Shown here piece after piece: positions 25,347-33,902 of a stretch of DNA of 64,000 bases. The DNA lies in assembly GCF_023111095.1 (NCBI RefSeq), contig NZ_JALGYW010000014.1:62001-126000 (forward strand). The letters are read 5' to 3'. This stretch comes from Maribellus sp. YY47. Its GTDB lineage: Bacteria > Bacteroidota > Bacteroidia > Bacteroidales > Prolixibacteraceae. The notes below the pieces were generated by a model. The model had not been told where the DNA came from, made no database searches, and saw nothing but the letters and a program-made list of their open reading frames with translations. Position 1 is the stretch's first letter. Each line of letters starts with the position of its first letter. The position numbers were made by a program, and so were the translations under genes.

Positions 25347-26063
25347 ATGAAAAAACGTTTGCTACTTCCACTGCTCGCCCTTCTTTTTGCGGCGTGTAAT
25401 TCATCGAAAAATGCAGTACCCAAAGATCCGACCATTCATCTTTTTAACGGGAAAGATCTCTCGGGCTGGCATGCAGATGTTCCGGCGGCCGATCAAAATC
25501 CGGATACAGTTAAATCGTTTGTAATTCGCGATACCTTGTTGGTGAGTATGGGCGATCCGCGCGGACATTTGATTACGGATTCGATTTTTAGCAATTACCG
25601 TTTGGATGTGGAATACCGTTTTGCCGGAACACCCGGTAACTGTGGGGTTTTGGTGCATGCTTCAACACCGCGGGCACTTTATCAAATGTTTCCAAAATCG
25701 CTGGAGGTTCAGATGCAAAATGGGCAGGCTGGCGATTTTTGGTGTATCGTAGAAGATGTTACTGTGCCTGACATGGTGGAGCGACGCGGGCCGGAAGAAA
25801 ACTGGGGAATAACCGAAGGTAAAAGCAGACGAATTCTGAACCTTACCGACGGATCGGAAAAACCGGTAGGCGAGTGGAATCATATGACCGTCGAGTGTGT
25901 AGCTGATACGATAAAAGTTTGGGTAAACGGCGATCTGGTGAATTATGGTTACAACTGTACAGCACAGAAAGGACAAATCGCGGTTCAGGCGGAAGGATCG
26001 GAAGTCGAATTCCGAAAAATTGATTTAAAACCGATTGAGAAAACTACGCCGATAGAAATATAG
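25347..26063 (+). CDS. DUF1080 (3-keto-disaccharide hydrolase family) lipoprotein
   Basis: A 238-residue lipoprotein: signal peptide with lipobox LLFAAC and Cys17. The body is a single DUF1080 jelly-roll domain (LFNGKDLSGWHAD, FSNYRLDVEYRF, GNCGVLVHAS and a closing GQIAVQAEGSEVEFRKI). Characterised family members act on 3-keto-glycosides or bind sugars in the periplasm; the exact substrate here cannot be read. The 29-base gap to the CE15-like gene suggests joint transcription. Confidence 0.85.
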   Translation: MKKRLLLPLLALLFAACNSSKNAVPKDPTIHLFNGKDLSGWHADVPAADQNPDTVKSFVIRDTLLVSMGDPRGHLITDSIFSNYRLDVEYRFAGTPGNCGVLVHASTPRALYQMFPKSLEVQMQNGQAGDFWCIVEDVTVPDMVERRGPEENWGITEGKSRRILNLTDGSEKPVGEWNHMTVECVADTIKVWVNGDLVNYGYNCTAQKGQIAVQAEGSEVEFRKIDLKPIEKTTPIEI

Positions 26064-26427
26064 ATTCTTGATTTTTAGGAGTCATTAATAAGTGGAATGT
26101 TGATTTATCGCAGCTTGTTTTCCTTTCTCCTATCCTCTTTCCCCCAGATCGTACGGGTGGATTTCCCTGTGCCGAGCCAGCTTTTATATACAAATTGGAA
26201 AAAGCTGGAAAATAAGAAATAGCAAATAAGGAATAAAGAATAAAAAGTATCGGAAACGAAATAATTTGAATCAATACTTTCGATTTTTTATTTCATGCTT
26301 TTTATTAAAAAACGTTCATATTTTCCTCAAGTTCCAGAAAGGAAAAGATATGTATAAAGGGGAGTTGCTCGCAAGGAAAGAAATGAGGATGGGTATGAAT
26401 GTATTACCGAAACGGATTTGACTTTTA
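26064..26427. other. Gene-free intergenic stretch with one 9-bp hairpin
   Basis: About 365 bases lie between two convergent genes. No reading frame here has family likeness. A perfect inverted repeat CCAGCTTTT / AAAAGCTGG (26177-26185 and 26200-26208, 14-base loop) is present, followed by A-rich rather than T-rich sequence on the plus strand, so it is not a classic terminator. The stretch after it is AT-rich and featureless. The minus-strand terminator of the PLP enzyme lies at the right edge. Confidence 0.6.
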
Positions 26428-26454
26428 TAAAAAAAGGGAGCCAGTAAGCTCCCT
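26428..26454 (-). terminator. Rho-independent terminator after the PLP enzyme gene
   Basis: A perfect 7-bp stem AGGGAGC/GCTCCCT with loop CAGTAA; read on the minus strand it is followed by seven T residues. It lies 25 bases beyond the stop of the PLP-enzyme gene. Confidence 0.85.
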
Positions 26455-26478
26455 TTATATTTTGTTGTTTTTGATCGA

Positions 26479-27741
26479 TTACATATCAACTTCAACTTTG
26501 GCAATTTCGCCGGTGCGGTATTCGCCGGCCACCAGTTTTTTACGCGTTTCTTTAAAGGCTTTCAGTGTCAGTTCAACATCCTCTAAAGTATGCATTGCAG
26601 TTGGAATTAAACGAAGAAGGATTTCACCTTTTGGAATAACCGGGTAAACCACCATTGAGCAGAAAATACCATAGTTTTCGCGAAGGTCGTAAATCATTTG
26701 AGTAGCTTCTTCTTCGCCACCTTTCATATAAACCGGGGTAACCTGGGTATTGGTTTTACCCAAATCGAAACCGGCTTCTTTTAACCCACCTTGCAGTGCC
26801 TTAACGACTGTCCACAGTCTTTCGCGCAATTCAGGCATGGTACGAATCATATCCAAACGTTTCAATGCACCCATTGTCATGGCCATTGGTAACGATTTGG
26901 CAAAAGTTTGCGAACGCATGTTGTAACGTAAAATGTAGCAAATGTCTGTTTCGCAGGCAATAAATCCGCCGATACCGGCCATTGCTTTCGCAAATGTTCC
27001 AAAGTAAAGGTCAATTCCATCCTGTACGCCAAAATGTTCGCCCGAACCTGCACCGGTTGGTCCCATAGTTCCAAATCCGTGTGCGTCGTCAACAAACAAG
27101 CGGAAATCGAACTCTTTCTTCAGGGCAACAATCTCATCAAGTTTACCAACCTGTCCGGTCATCCCAAAAACACCTTCGGTAATTACCAGGATACCTCCGC
27201 CATTTTCAGCAGCAAGTTTAGTGGCAAATCCTAACATTTTACGCAGCTTTTCCATGTTGTTGTGCTGGTAAACAAAGCTTTTTCCGCCCTTGGCTTTATG
27301 CAGGAAAACGCCATCCATAATACAGGCGTGCGATTCCGAATCGTAAACGATTACGTCTTTTCTGCTGGCAAGAACATCAATGGCAGAAACCATTCCCTGG
27401 TAACCGTAGTTTAAAAGGAAGGCATCAGGTTTGCCAACAAATGCAGCCAATTCACGTTCGAGCTGTTCGTGTTTAACGGTTTGCCCCGACATCATACGAG
27501 CTCCCATCGGGTAAGCCATGCCATATTGGGCTGCCGCTTCGGCGTCCGCTTTTCTTACTTCAGGGTGGTTAGCCAGCCCCAGGTAGTTGTTCAAACTCCA
27601 GGTTAAAACTTCTTTTCCCCGGAAGTTCATTCTGGCTGCGATTTCACCTTCCAGTTTTGGGAAGGCAAAATAACCGTGAATTTGGTCCATCCACTTACCA
27701 ATGTCACCTTTATTATTTCTGAATTTTGCGAAAACATCCAT
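26479..27741 (-). CDS. PLP-dependent alpha-oxoamine synthase family enzyme (serine palmitoyltransferase / sulfonolipid synthase-like)
   Basis: A 420-residue fold-type I PLP enzyme of the alpha-oxoamine synthase family, which condenses an amino acid with an acyl thioester. Lys252 in YFGTFAKAMAGIGG is the PLP Schiff-base lysine; the cofactor-binding DDAHGFGTMG (218-226) and the SESHAC motif near residue 138 are also present. Related Bacteroidota enzymes are serine palmitoyltransferase (sphingolipids) and the cysteate-using enzyme of sulfonolipid synthesis; 2-amino-3-ketobutyrate CoA ligase is the other option. The amino-acid substrate cannot be read from sequence alone. It is a single-gene unit with its own terminator and an upstream gap of over 250 bases shared with bamD. 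Confidence 0.8.
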   Translation of the reverse strand: MDVFAKFRNNKGDIGKWMDQIHGYFAFPKLEGEIAARMNFRGKEVLTWSLNNYLGLANHPEVRKADAEAAAQYGMAYPMGARMMSGQTVKHEQLERELAAFVGKPDAFLLNYGYQGMVSAIDVLASRKDVIVYDSESHACIMDGVFLHKAKGGKSFVYQHNNMEKLRKMLGFATKLAAENGGGILVITEGVFGMTGQVGKLDEIVALKKEFDFRLFVDDAHGFGTMGPTGAGSGEHFGVQDGIDLYFGTFAKAMAGIGGFIACETDICYILRYNMRSQTFAKSLPMAMTMGALKRLDMIRTMPELRERLWTVVKALQGGLKEAGFDLGKTNTQVTPVYMKGGEEEATQMIYDLRENYGIFCSMVVYPVIPKGEILLRLIPTAMHTLEDVELTLKAFKETRKKLVAGEYRTGEIAKVEVDM

Positions 27742-27986
27742 GATAATTCGTTATTAAATGTTCGATTTCAAGGGTGCAAATGTAAACTTTTTTAAAATCT
27801 CAGCAAATGTGTTAAATAATTCTAAGCACTTAGCCCACACATTCATTACAATGTTAAATTAGCGCTTCGTAAAAGAAGGGCTGGGAGGTTATTGTGTTAA
27901 TTATGAACAGTGTAAGTCTTTGTTTTAATTATTTACGAACAATAAAATTTTGATATTCTTTTAGCCTCAGTTAATTAAAAAAAGTA

Positions 27987-27994
27987 TATTTTTG
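27987..27994 (+). promoter_or_regulatory. Bacteroidota -7 promoter element before bamD
   Basis: The sequence TATTTTTG matches the TAnnTTTG -7 consensus of Bacteroidota sigma-ABfr promoters. It ends four bases before the first ATG, so either the leader is almost absent or one of the two next in-frame ATGs (28005, 28011) is used. I see no TTTG at the expected -33 distance, so confidence is moderate. Confidence 0.5.
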
Positions 27995-27998
27995 CGCC

Positions 27999-28823
27999 AT
28001 GTTTATGAAAATGAGATTTTTGTGGGTATCGTTGGTGATGGCAACCTTGTTGCTGACATCTTGCGGAGATTACAATAAGATTGTAAAAAGTAGTGATTAC
28101 GAATTTAAATATAAAAAGGCCGTTGAGTACTACGAAGATGGAGAATATGTAAGGGCCGGAACACTTTTTAAAGAATTGGTTAATATTTATCGGGGAACAA
28201 GCAGAGCCGATAAAATCTACTATTACTACGCCAAGTCGATGATCGGTCAAAAGGATTATCTCATGGCCGGACACTATTTTAAGTCGTTGGTAAAAGAATT
28301 TCCAATGAGCGAATATGCCGAAGAATCTCAGTTTATGATCGGTTATTGTTCGTACCTCATGTCTCCAAAAGCCAGGCTCGATCAGCAGGTGACACTTGAG
28401 GCGATCGATGCGCTTCAGCTTTACTTAAACCTGTATCCATACAGCGATCGGGTACAGGAAGCGAATCGCTTAATTGATGAACTTACCGAGAAGTTAACCT
28501 TTAAGTCGTATTTAAATGCTAAATTGTACTACGATTTCGAAATGTACAAGGCTGCTGTAGTAGCATTAAACAATAGTTTGCAGAAATTTCCCGACACAAA
28601 ATACCGTGAGGAAATAAAATATATGCTTTTAAAATCGAAGTATTTACTGGCTTACCGCAGTGTAAACGACAAGCAGGAAGAACGTTACTCCAATGCGTTG
28701 GACGAGTATTTTTCGTTTGTCGATGAATATCCGGAAAGTAAATACCGAAAAGAGATCGATAAATTCTACGAAAAAGCATCTGAAGTGTTAAATTATAAAG
28801 AACAAGAAACTAATATCAATTAG
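27999..28823 (+). CDS. bamD: Outer membrane protein assembly factor BamD
   Basis: A 274-residue lipoprotein: the signal peptide ends in LLTSC with Cys22. TPR-type helices follow (AVEYYEDGEYVRAGTLFKELV, YAKSMIGQKDYLMAGHYFKSL, SEYAEESQFMIGYCSYL), as in BamD, which binds BamA and helps insert beta-barrel proteins in the outer membrane. Length and lipobox fit. It heads a block with the omega subunit, coaBC and porD, an arrangement common in Bacteroidota. Three in-frame ATGs occur in the first five codons. Confidence 0.92.
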   Translation: MFMKMRFLWVSLVMATLLLTSCGDYNKIVKSSDYEFKYKKAVEYYEDGEYVRAGTLFKELVNIYRGTSRADKIYYYYAKSMIGQKDYLMAGHYFKSLVKEFPMSEYAEESQFMIGYCSYLMSPKARLDQQVTLEAIDALQLYLNLYPYSDRVQEANRLIDELTEKLTFKSYLNAKLYYDFEMYKAAVVALNNSLQKFPDTKYREEIKYMLLKSKYLLAYRSVNDKQEERYSNALDEYFSFVDEYPESKYRKEIDKFYEKASEVLNYKEQETNIN

Positions 28824-28826
28824 AAA

Positions 28827-29162
28827 ATGGATTACAAAAAAACAAAAGCTGCACCGTCAACTATTTCGCGTGACCTTGATGTTTTGACTCAGGAAACAGG
28901 TAATATCTACGAAACAGTGATGGTTTTGGCTAAAAGAGCAAACCAGATTTCTTCGGAATTGAAAGAGGAGCTGAATCAAAAACTTCAGGAGTTTGCTTCT
29001 TACACTGATAATCTGGAGGAGATTTTTGAAAACCGTGAGCAGATTGAAATTTCGAAGTTCTACGAGCGTTTACCAAAACCAACATTGATCGCTTTCGAAG
29101 AACTGAAAACGGGTGAAATCTACCATCGTAACCCTGCACGCGAAAACAAGCAGCGCATTTAA
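28827..29162 (+). CDS. rpoZ: RNA polymerase omega subunit (Bacteroidota Rpb6/RpoZ type)
   Basis: A 111-residue protein of the Bacteroidota omega family: TGNIYETVMVLAKRANQIS near residue 30 resembles the omega/Rpb6 core helix, followed by KEELNQKLQEF. Omega stabilises the beta-prime subunit. It starts three bases after bamD and lies before coaBC, the same neighbour order as in many bacteria, where rpoZ sits near the coenzyme A gene. The family is divergent from proteobacterial RpoZ, so the symbol is by role. Confidence 0.85.
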   Translation: MDYKKTKAAPSTISRDLDVLTQETGNIYETVMVLAKRANQISSELKEELNQKLQEFASYTDNLEEIFENREQIEISKFYERLPKPTLIAFEELKTGEIYHRNPARENKQRI

Positions 29163-29166
29163 TTTC

Positions 29167-30375
29167 ATGCCCATGCGGCTGAAAGGAAAAAATATTATAC
29201 TTGGAATTACGGGAAGTATTGCAGCTTATAAAGCAGCAATGCTTCTTCGGCTTTTAATAAAGGAAGGAGCCGAGGTTCAGGTCGTAATTACTCCGGCGGG
29301 AAAAGAGTTTATTACACCGGTTACTTTATCGGCATTGTCGAATAAACCGGTGGTGAGTGAGTTTTTTGGCGCCAACGACGGATCATGGAACAGTCATGTT
29401 GATCTTGGATTGTGGGCCGATCTTATGCTGATAGCGCCGGCTACAGCTTCCACGCTTGGCAAAATGGCCAACGGAATTGCCGACAACATGTTGGTGACCA
29501 CTTATTTGTCGGCAAAATGTCCGGTATTTATTGCACCTGCCATGGATCTTGATATGTTTGCTCATCCTTCCACTCAACGGAATATTTCGATACTCCGCGG
29601 GTATGGAAATGTGATCGTAGAACCCGGTTCAGGAGAGCTGGCGAGCGGACTGGAAGGAAAAGGCAGGATGGAAGAACCCGGGAACATTCTCAATCTGGTA
29701 GTGGAACATTTTTCAGTAAAAAAAAAACTTCTGAATCGTAAGTTCCTCGTAACTGCCGGTCCTACTTTTGAAAAAATTGACCCCGTTCGTTTTATCGGAA
29801 ATTATTCTTCCGGTAAAATGGGATACGCCCTTGCCGAAGAATTGGCTGATCAGGGTGCAGAAGTGATACTTGTATCCGGGCCGGTGTCGGTTTTGGCAAA
29901 AAACAGTGCGATTAATGTGGTCAAGGTAGAGTCGGCACAAGAAATGTACGAAGAATGTGTTTCTGTCTTCCCCTCGTGCGACGGAGCCGTGATGTGTGCT
30001 GCCGTAGCCGATTTTACTCCGGTTGATAAAGCACGGGAGAAAACCAAAAGAGGCAAGGAAAATTGGTCCATCGAGTTACAACCCACAAAAGACATTGCTG
30101 CGGAGCTCGGAAAACTGAAAAAAGAAAATCAGCTTTTGGTGGGCTTTGCGCTCGAAACCAATAATGAACTGGAGAATGCCGGAACAAAGCTGGTGAAAAA
30201 GAACCTCGATTTTATTGTTCTAAATTCGTTAAACGATTCGGGCGCTGGTTTTGGCGTTGACACCAACAAAATTACAATTGTGGCAAAAGACAATAAACCG
30301 GAGATTTTTGAGTTAAAATCAAAGAAAGAAGTTGCCCGCGATATTGTTGGGAAGATTATTGAACTGAAACCTTGA
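29167..30375 (+). CDS. coaBC: Bifunctional phosphopantothenoylcysteine decarboxylase / phosphopantothenate-cysteine ligase
   Basis: A 402-residue CoaBC enzyme, which makes 4'-phosphopantetheine from phosphopantothenate and cysteine for coenzyme A. The N-terminal flavoprotein half has GITGSIAAYKA, NGIADNML and the PAMDLDMF active-site clamp; the C-terminal ligase half has TAGPTFEKIDPVRFIGN YSSGKMG and the GFALETN and LNDSGAGFG blocks. A longer frame back to 29113 would overlap the omega gene by 50 bases and adds residues not seen in the family; the ATG at 29167 (MPMRLKGKNII) or 29173 fits best. Confidence 0.94.
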   Translation: MPMRLKGKNIILGITGSIAAYKAAMLLRLLIKEGAEVQVVITPAGKEFITPVTLSALSNKPVVSEFFGANDGSWNSHVDLGLWADLMLIAPATASTLGKMANGIADNMLVTTYLSAKCPVFIAPAMDLDMFAHPSTQRNISILRGYGNVIVEPGSGELASGLEGKGRMEEPGNILNLVVEHFSVKKKLLNRKFLVTAGPTFEKIDPVRFIGNYSSGKMGYALAEELADQGAEVILVSGPVSVLAKNSAINVVKVESAQEMYEECVSVFPSCDGAVMCAAVADFTPVDKAREKTKRGKENWSIELQPTKDIAAELGKLKKENQLLVGFALETNNELENAGTKLVKKNLDFIVLNSLNDSGAGFGVDTNKITIVAKDNKPEIFELKSKKEVARDIVGKIIELKP

Positions 30376-30379
30376 CAGC

Positions 30380-31291
30380 ATGATCAGAAAAATTGCAAGT
30401 ACCTTATTGATTACAGCTTTTGTGTTATTCGGCGCCATGGCGCAGGAGTTGCGTTGTAATGTTACGGTTTCTGCACGTGGAATTCAGGGGGCCAATCAGA
30501 ATCTTTTCCGAACCATGCAGTCGGATATTTACGATTTTATGAATAACCGCAAATGGACAGAGCATGTTTATGGTTACGATGAAAAAATCCGCTGCAACAT
30601 TCTTATTCGTTTGGATGAACAGGTTTCTGCCGATGAGTTTAAAGGATCTATCCAGGTACAGCTAACCAGGCCGGTGTTTAATTCGAGCTACACTTCTACG
30701 GTGCTAAATATCAAAGACAACGATTTCCATTGCAATTATGTAGAGTTTCAGCCGCTTGAATTTAATGAAACTTCAAATCGCGACAACTTGACCAACATTT
30801 TGGCTTATTACGCTTATATCATTCTTGGTTTTGATTACGACACTTTTTCTCCGGAAGGAGGAACCGAATTTTTTCAGAAAGCACAGTCGATTGTAAATAA
30901 CTCGCAAAATGCCCGGGAAAGAGGTTGGAAATCATTCGAAAGTGAACGCAATCGTTATTGGCTGACCGAAAATATCTTAAATAAATCCTATTCTTCTTTC
31001 CGGAGCTGCATGTATAATTACCACCGCATGGGACTTGATATCATGTCGGATCGGGCAGAAGAGGGGCGCGCCACTATTGCCAATTCGTTGCGCGATATCC
31101 AAAAAGTATTTCGCCGTCGTCCGTCGACCTATATTTTGCAGATATTTTTCGATGCCAAAGTCGATGAGTTGGTAAACGTCTTTTCAAAGTCGTTTCCCGA
31201 TGAACGCAGCCGGGTGCTCACCATCCTGAACGAGGTGGATCCTTCGAACGGAAGTAAATACGAAAAGATCAATGAAAGTGAAGACATGTGA
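30380..31291 (+). CDS. porD: PorD-family protein (DUF4835), type IX secretion system-associated
   Basis: A 303-residue exported protein with signal peptide (ending AMAQ). The family DUF4835, now called PorD, shows as ELRCNVTVSARGIQGANQNLFRTMQ and LTNILAYYAYIILGFDYDTFSPEGG, with a C-terminal KSFPDERSRVLTILNEVDPSN. PorD occurs with PorT/PorK-type genes in genomes with type IX secretion; its exact role is unclear. It lies five bases after coaBC and before recN, as is usual in Bacteroidia. Confidence 0.88.
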   Translation: MIRKIASTLLITAFVLFGAMAQELRCNVTVSARGIQGANQNLFRTMQSDIYDFMNNRKWTEHVYGYDEKIRCNILIRLDEQVSADEFKGSIQVQLTRPVFNSSYTSTVLNIKDNDFHCNYVEFQPLEFNETSNRDNLTNILAYYAYIILGFDYDTFSPEGGTEFFQKAQSIVNNSQNARERGWKSFESERNRYWLTENILNKSYSSFRSCMYNYHRMGLDIMSDRAEEGRATIANSLRDIQKVFRRRPSTYILQIFFDAKVDELVNVFSKSFPDERSRVLTILNEVDPSNGSKYEKINESEDM

Positions 31292-31368
31292 TCTTACCTG
31301 CTCATCGTTAATATTATTCTCCGCATAAATCTTTTTTGAAATAACTGAAAAGAAAAAGTCAGTTGTCC

Positions 31369-31376
31369 TATTTTTG
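31369..31376 (+). promoter_or_regulatory. -7 promoter element before recN
   Basis: TATTTTTG matches TAnnTTTG. It lies inside the possible 5' extension of the recN frame and 28 bases before the ATG at 31405, which supports that ATG as the true start. Confidence 0.5.
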
Positions 31377-31404
31377 GTATTTTTACCCGAAATACAATTT
31401 GAAT

Positions 31405-33060
31405 ATGCTTGCCCGATTATACATATCCAATTATGCTTTGATCCAGGAATTACAGGTCGATTTTAGCCGAAATCTGAATACTGTAACCGGGGAAACCGGC
31501 GCCGGAAAATCCATAATTCTTGGAGCACTTGGACTGATTCTTGGCAATCGTGCAGATTTGTCGGTGTTAAAGGAAAAGGAAGAGAAATGTGTGGTGGAAG
31601 GTCAGTTTGAAGTCAAGACTTATCAACTGAAGCCGTTTTTCGAGGAGAATGATCTGGATTACGACGAAATCACCATTCTGAGGAGGGAAATAACACCAGC
31701 CGGAAAATCGAGGGCTTTTATAAACGATACGCCGGTTACCCTGAAAACGCTTCGGGATTTGGGATTAAAGCTAATCGATATTCATTCTCAGCATCAAAAC
31801 CTGGAATTGGGGAACCAGAAATTTCAACTCGATTTGGTGGATGCAGTTGCCGGGGCCGGAGAAGCGCTGGCCGACTATAAAAAACAGTTCCGGCTGTATC
31901 GAAATACAGCAAAAGAACTGGCGGCCTTAAAAGAACAGGCTGAAAAGGAACAAGCCGATCTGGATTACTACCAGTTTCAGTTTAATCAACTGGAAGAAGC
32001 TGCCCTGAAAGAGAATGAGCAGGATGAACTGGAAGAAGAACTGGGACGCCTGACACATGCCGAAGAAATCAAAACGGGTTTTACAACCGTTGTCCAGCTT
32101 TTGGACGATGAACGTTTTTCGGTTATTCAGAACGTGAAAGACGGGAAAAAAGCCCTCGAAAAGATAAGGAACTATATAACAGAAGCCGCCGGTTTAGAAA
32201 GCCGGCTGGAGAGTGCGATGCTCGAATTGCGCGATATTCTGGATGAAGCGGAGGCTTTGGCTGAAAAGATTGAACACGACCCGGAACGCATTCAGGAAGT
32301 GAATGACCGGTTAAATTTGATTTACAGTCTTCAGCAAAAACACAATACCGATAATGTAGCCGCTTTGATTGAGCTACGCAACGAACTGGATCAGAAAATC
32401 AGCAAAGTAACCGGTTACGATGATGAGATTCGTGAAAAAGAAAGCGAATTGGCCCACCAAAGTAAGTTGCTGGAAGAAAAGGCCGGTAAGCTGACATCGG
32501 TTCGAAAAAAGGCATTTGCAGTAATCGAAAAGTCGGTGGTGGAGGATCTGCAGCAACTTGGAATGAGCAAAATCCGTTTTGTGGTGGAGCACACGCTGAT
32601 GAGCAATTTCGGCCCGGAAGGAAAAGACGAAGTGGCTTTCCTGTTTAGTGCGAACGCCGACTCGGCGCCTGATGAAATTTCGAAAATTGCATCGGGTGGT
32701 GAAATGTCGCGGCTGATGCTGGCCATTAAAAATTTATTGAGAAGCTCGAAGGCGCTGCCCACCATTATTTTTGATGAAATCGATACGGGCGTGTCGGGCG
32801 AAGTGGCCATTAAAATGGGAGCGATTATTAAGTCATTCTCAGACACCACACAAATCATAAATATTACGCATCTTCCGCAAATAGCAGCCCGCGGCGATGC
32901 TCATTTTATGGTGTACAAACTGGAACAAAACGGACGAACTTATACGTCGATCAGGCAATTGTCGGAAAACGAACGCATAGAAGAACTGGCAAAAATGATG
33001 GGTGGAGATAAACTCACCGATACAACAATTAGCGCAGCGCGCGAACTTTTAGCAAATTAA
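31405..33060 (+). CDS. recN: DNA repair protein RecN
   Basis: A 551-residue SMC-like ATPase for double-strand break repair. Walker A is GETGAGKS near residue 30, the central ~150-350 residues form the coiled-coil arms, and the C-terminal half has the signature ASGGEMSRLMLAIK followed by Walker B TIIFDEIDTGVSG. The family start MLARLYISNYALIQELQV is at 31405; a frame opening at 31363 runs through a promoter-like element and is not used. Full length. Confidence 0.94.
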   Translation: MLARLYISNYALIQELQVDFSRNLNTVTGETGAGKSIILGALGLILGNRADLSVLKEKEEKCVVEGQFEVKTYQLKPFFEENDLDYDEITILRREITPAGKSRAFINDTPVTLKTLRDLGLKLIDIHSQHQNLELGNQKFQLDLVDAVAGAGEALADYKKQFRLYRNTAKELAALKEQAEKEQADLDYYQFQFNQLEEAALKENEQDELEEELGRLTHAEEIKTGFTTVVQLLDDERFSVIQNVKDGKKALEKIRNYITEAAGLESRLESAMLELRDILDEAEALAEKIEHDPERIQEVNDRLNLIYSLQQKHNTDNVAALIELRNELDQKISKVTGYDDEIREKESELAHQSKLLEEKAGKLTSVRKKAFAVIEKSVVEDLQQLGMSKIRFVVEHTLMSNFGPEGKDEVAFLFSANADSAPDEISKIASGGEMSRLMLAIKNLLRSSKALPTIIFDEIDTGVSGEVAIKMGAIIKSFSDTTQIINITHLPQIAARGDAHFMVYKLEQNGRTYTSIRQLSENERIEELAKMMGGDKLTDTTISAARELLAN

Positions 33061-33062
33061 TT

Positions 33063-33902
33063 ATGACAGAAATAGGAAAAATAAATACACTCGATATTGT
33101 TCGTGAAACTGGAAACGGAGTTTATCTTGACGGAGGTGAGCTGGGCGAAATTTTAATGCCCCAGAAGTTTGTCACCGATGAAATGAAAGCAGCCGGAAAA
33201 GCAGAGGTTTTTGTGTACACCGATTCGGAAGACCGCTTGGTGGCAACTACCGAAAAACCGTTGGCCAAAGTGGGTGAACTTGCCTGCCTTGAGGTGAAGC
33301 AGGTGACCAACGTTGGCGCTTTTCTCGATTGGGGACTTCCCAAAGACTTGCTGGTGCCTTATCGCGAGCAGCGCGAGAGAATGGAAGTGGGGAAGAGTTA
33401 CTGGGTGCATGTTTTTCTCGACCTGCTTTCGAATCGTATCGCGGCAACAACCAAACTGCAGAAATACCTCGATAATACTCCGCCGGAATATAACCCGGGG
33501 CAGGAAGTGGATCTGATTATTTTTGACGAAACGGATCTGGGCTATAAGGCCATCATCAATCGCGAACATACAGGAATGCTGTACAAAAACCAGGTGTTCA
33601 AGGAACTCCGGATAGGTGATGTAACACGTGGCTTTATCGCAAAGGTTCGGAAAGATGAAAAAATCGACCTGATGCTGGAAAAGCCCGGTTACGGAAAAGT
33701 AGACGACATTTCTGCAAAAATTCTGAAAGAGCTGAAAAACAACCGGGGCTTTATGGCGGTATCCGACAAATCATCTCCCGATATGATTCAGGCCCTGTTT
33801 GGCATCAGCAAAAAAACATTTAAACAGGCGATTGGCGGTTTGTACAAAAAACGGCTGATTAGTTTTGAATCCGATGGCATTAAACTGGTGGAAGAAGATT
33901 AG
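33063..33902 (+). CDS. cvfB: CvfB-family S1 RNA-binding protein
   Basis: A 279-residue protein of the CvfB/YitL type: tandem S1-like OB folds (GELACLEVKQVTNVGAFLDWGLPKDLLVPYREQ at ~80-115; TDLGYKAIINREHTGMLYKN at ~155; MLEKPGYGK at ~200) and a C-terminal winged helix (SPDMIQALFGISKKTFKQAIGGLYKKRLI). In Staphylococcus and Streptococcus it binds RNA and influences virulence gene mRNA. It starts two bases after recN and converges with the next minus-strand gene, the two stops overlapping. Confidence 0.88.
   Translation: MTEIGKINTLDIVRETGNGVYLDGGELGEILMPQKFVTDEMKAAGKAEVFVYTDSEDRLVATTEKPLAKVGELACLEVKQVTNVGAFLDWGLPKDLLVPYREQRERMEVGKSYWVHVFLDLLSNRIAATTKLQKYLDNTPPEYNPGQEVDLIIFDETDLGYKAIINREHTGMLYKNQVFKELRIGDVTRGFIAKVRKDEKIDLMLEKPGYGKVDDISAKILKELKNNRGFMAVSDKSSPDMIQALFGISKKTFKQAIGGLYKKRLISFESDGIKLVEED

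Noticed and set aside
26120-26185. Short G/C-rich stretch (GTACGGGTGGATTTCCCTG) recalling group II intron or retroelement ends
   Set aside because: The likeness covers only about 30 bases, without reverse transcriptase frame, domain V hairpin or boundary; too weak.
31363-31404. Upstream extension of recN
   Set aside because: It runs through a TAnnTTTG promoter element and adds residues not found in RecN.
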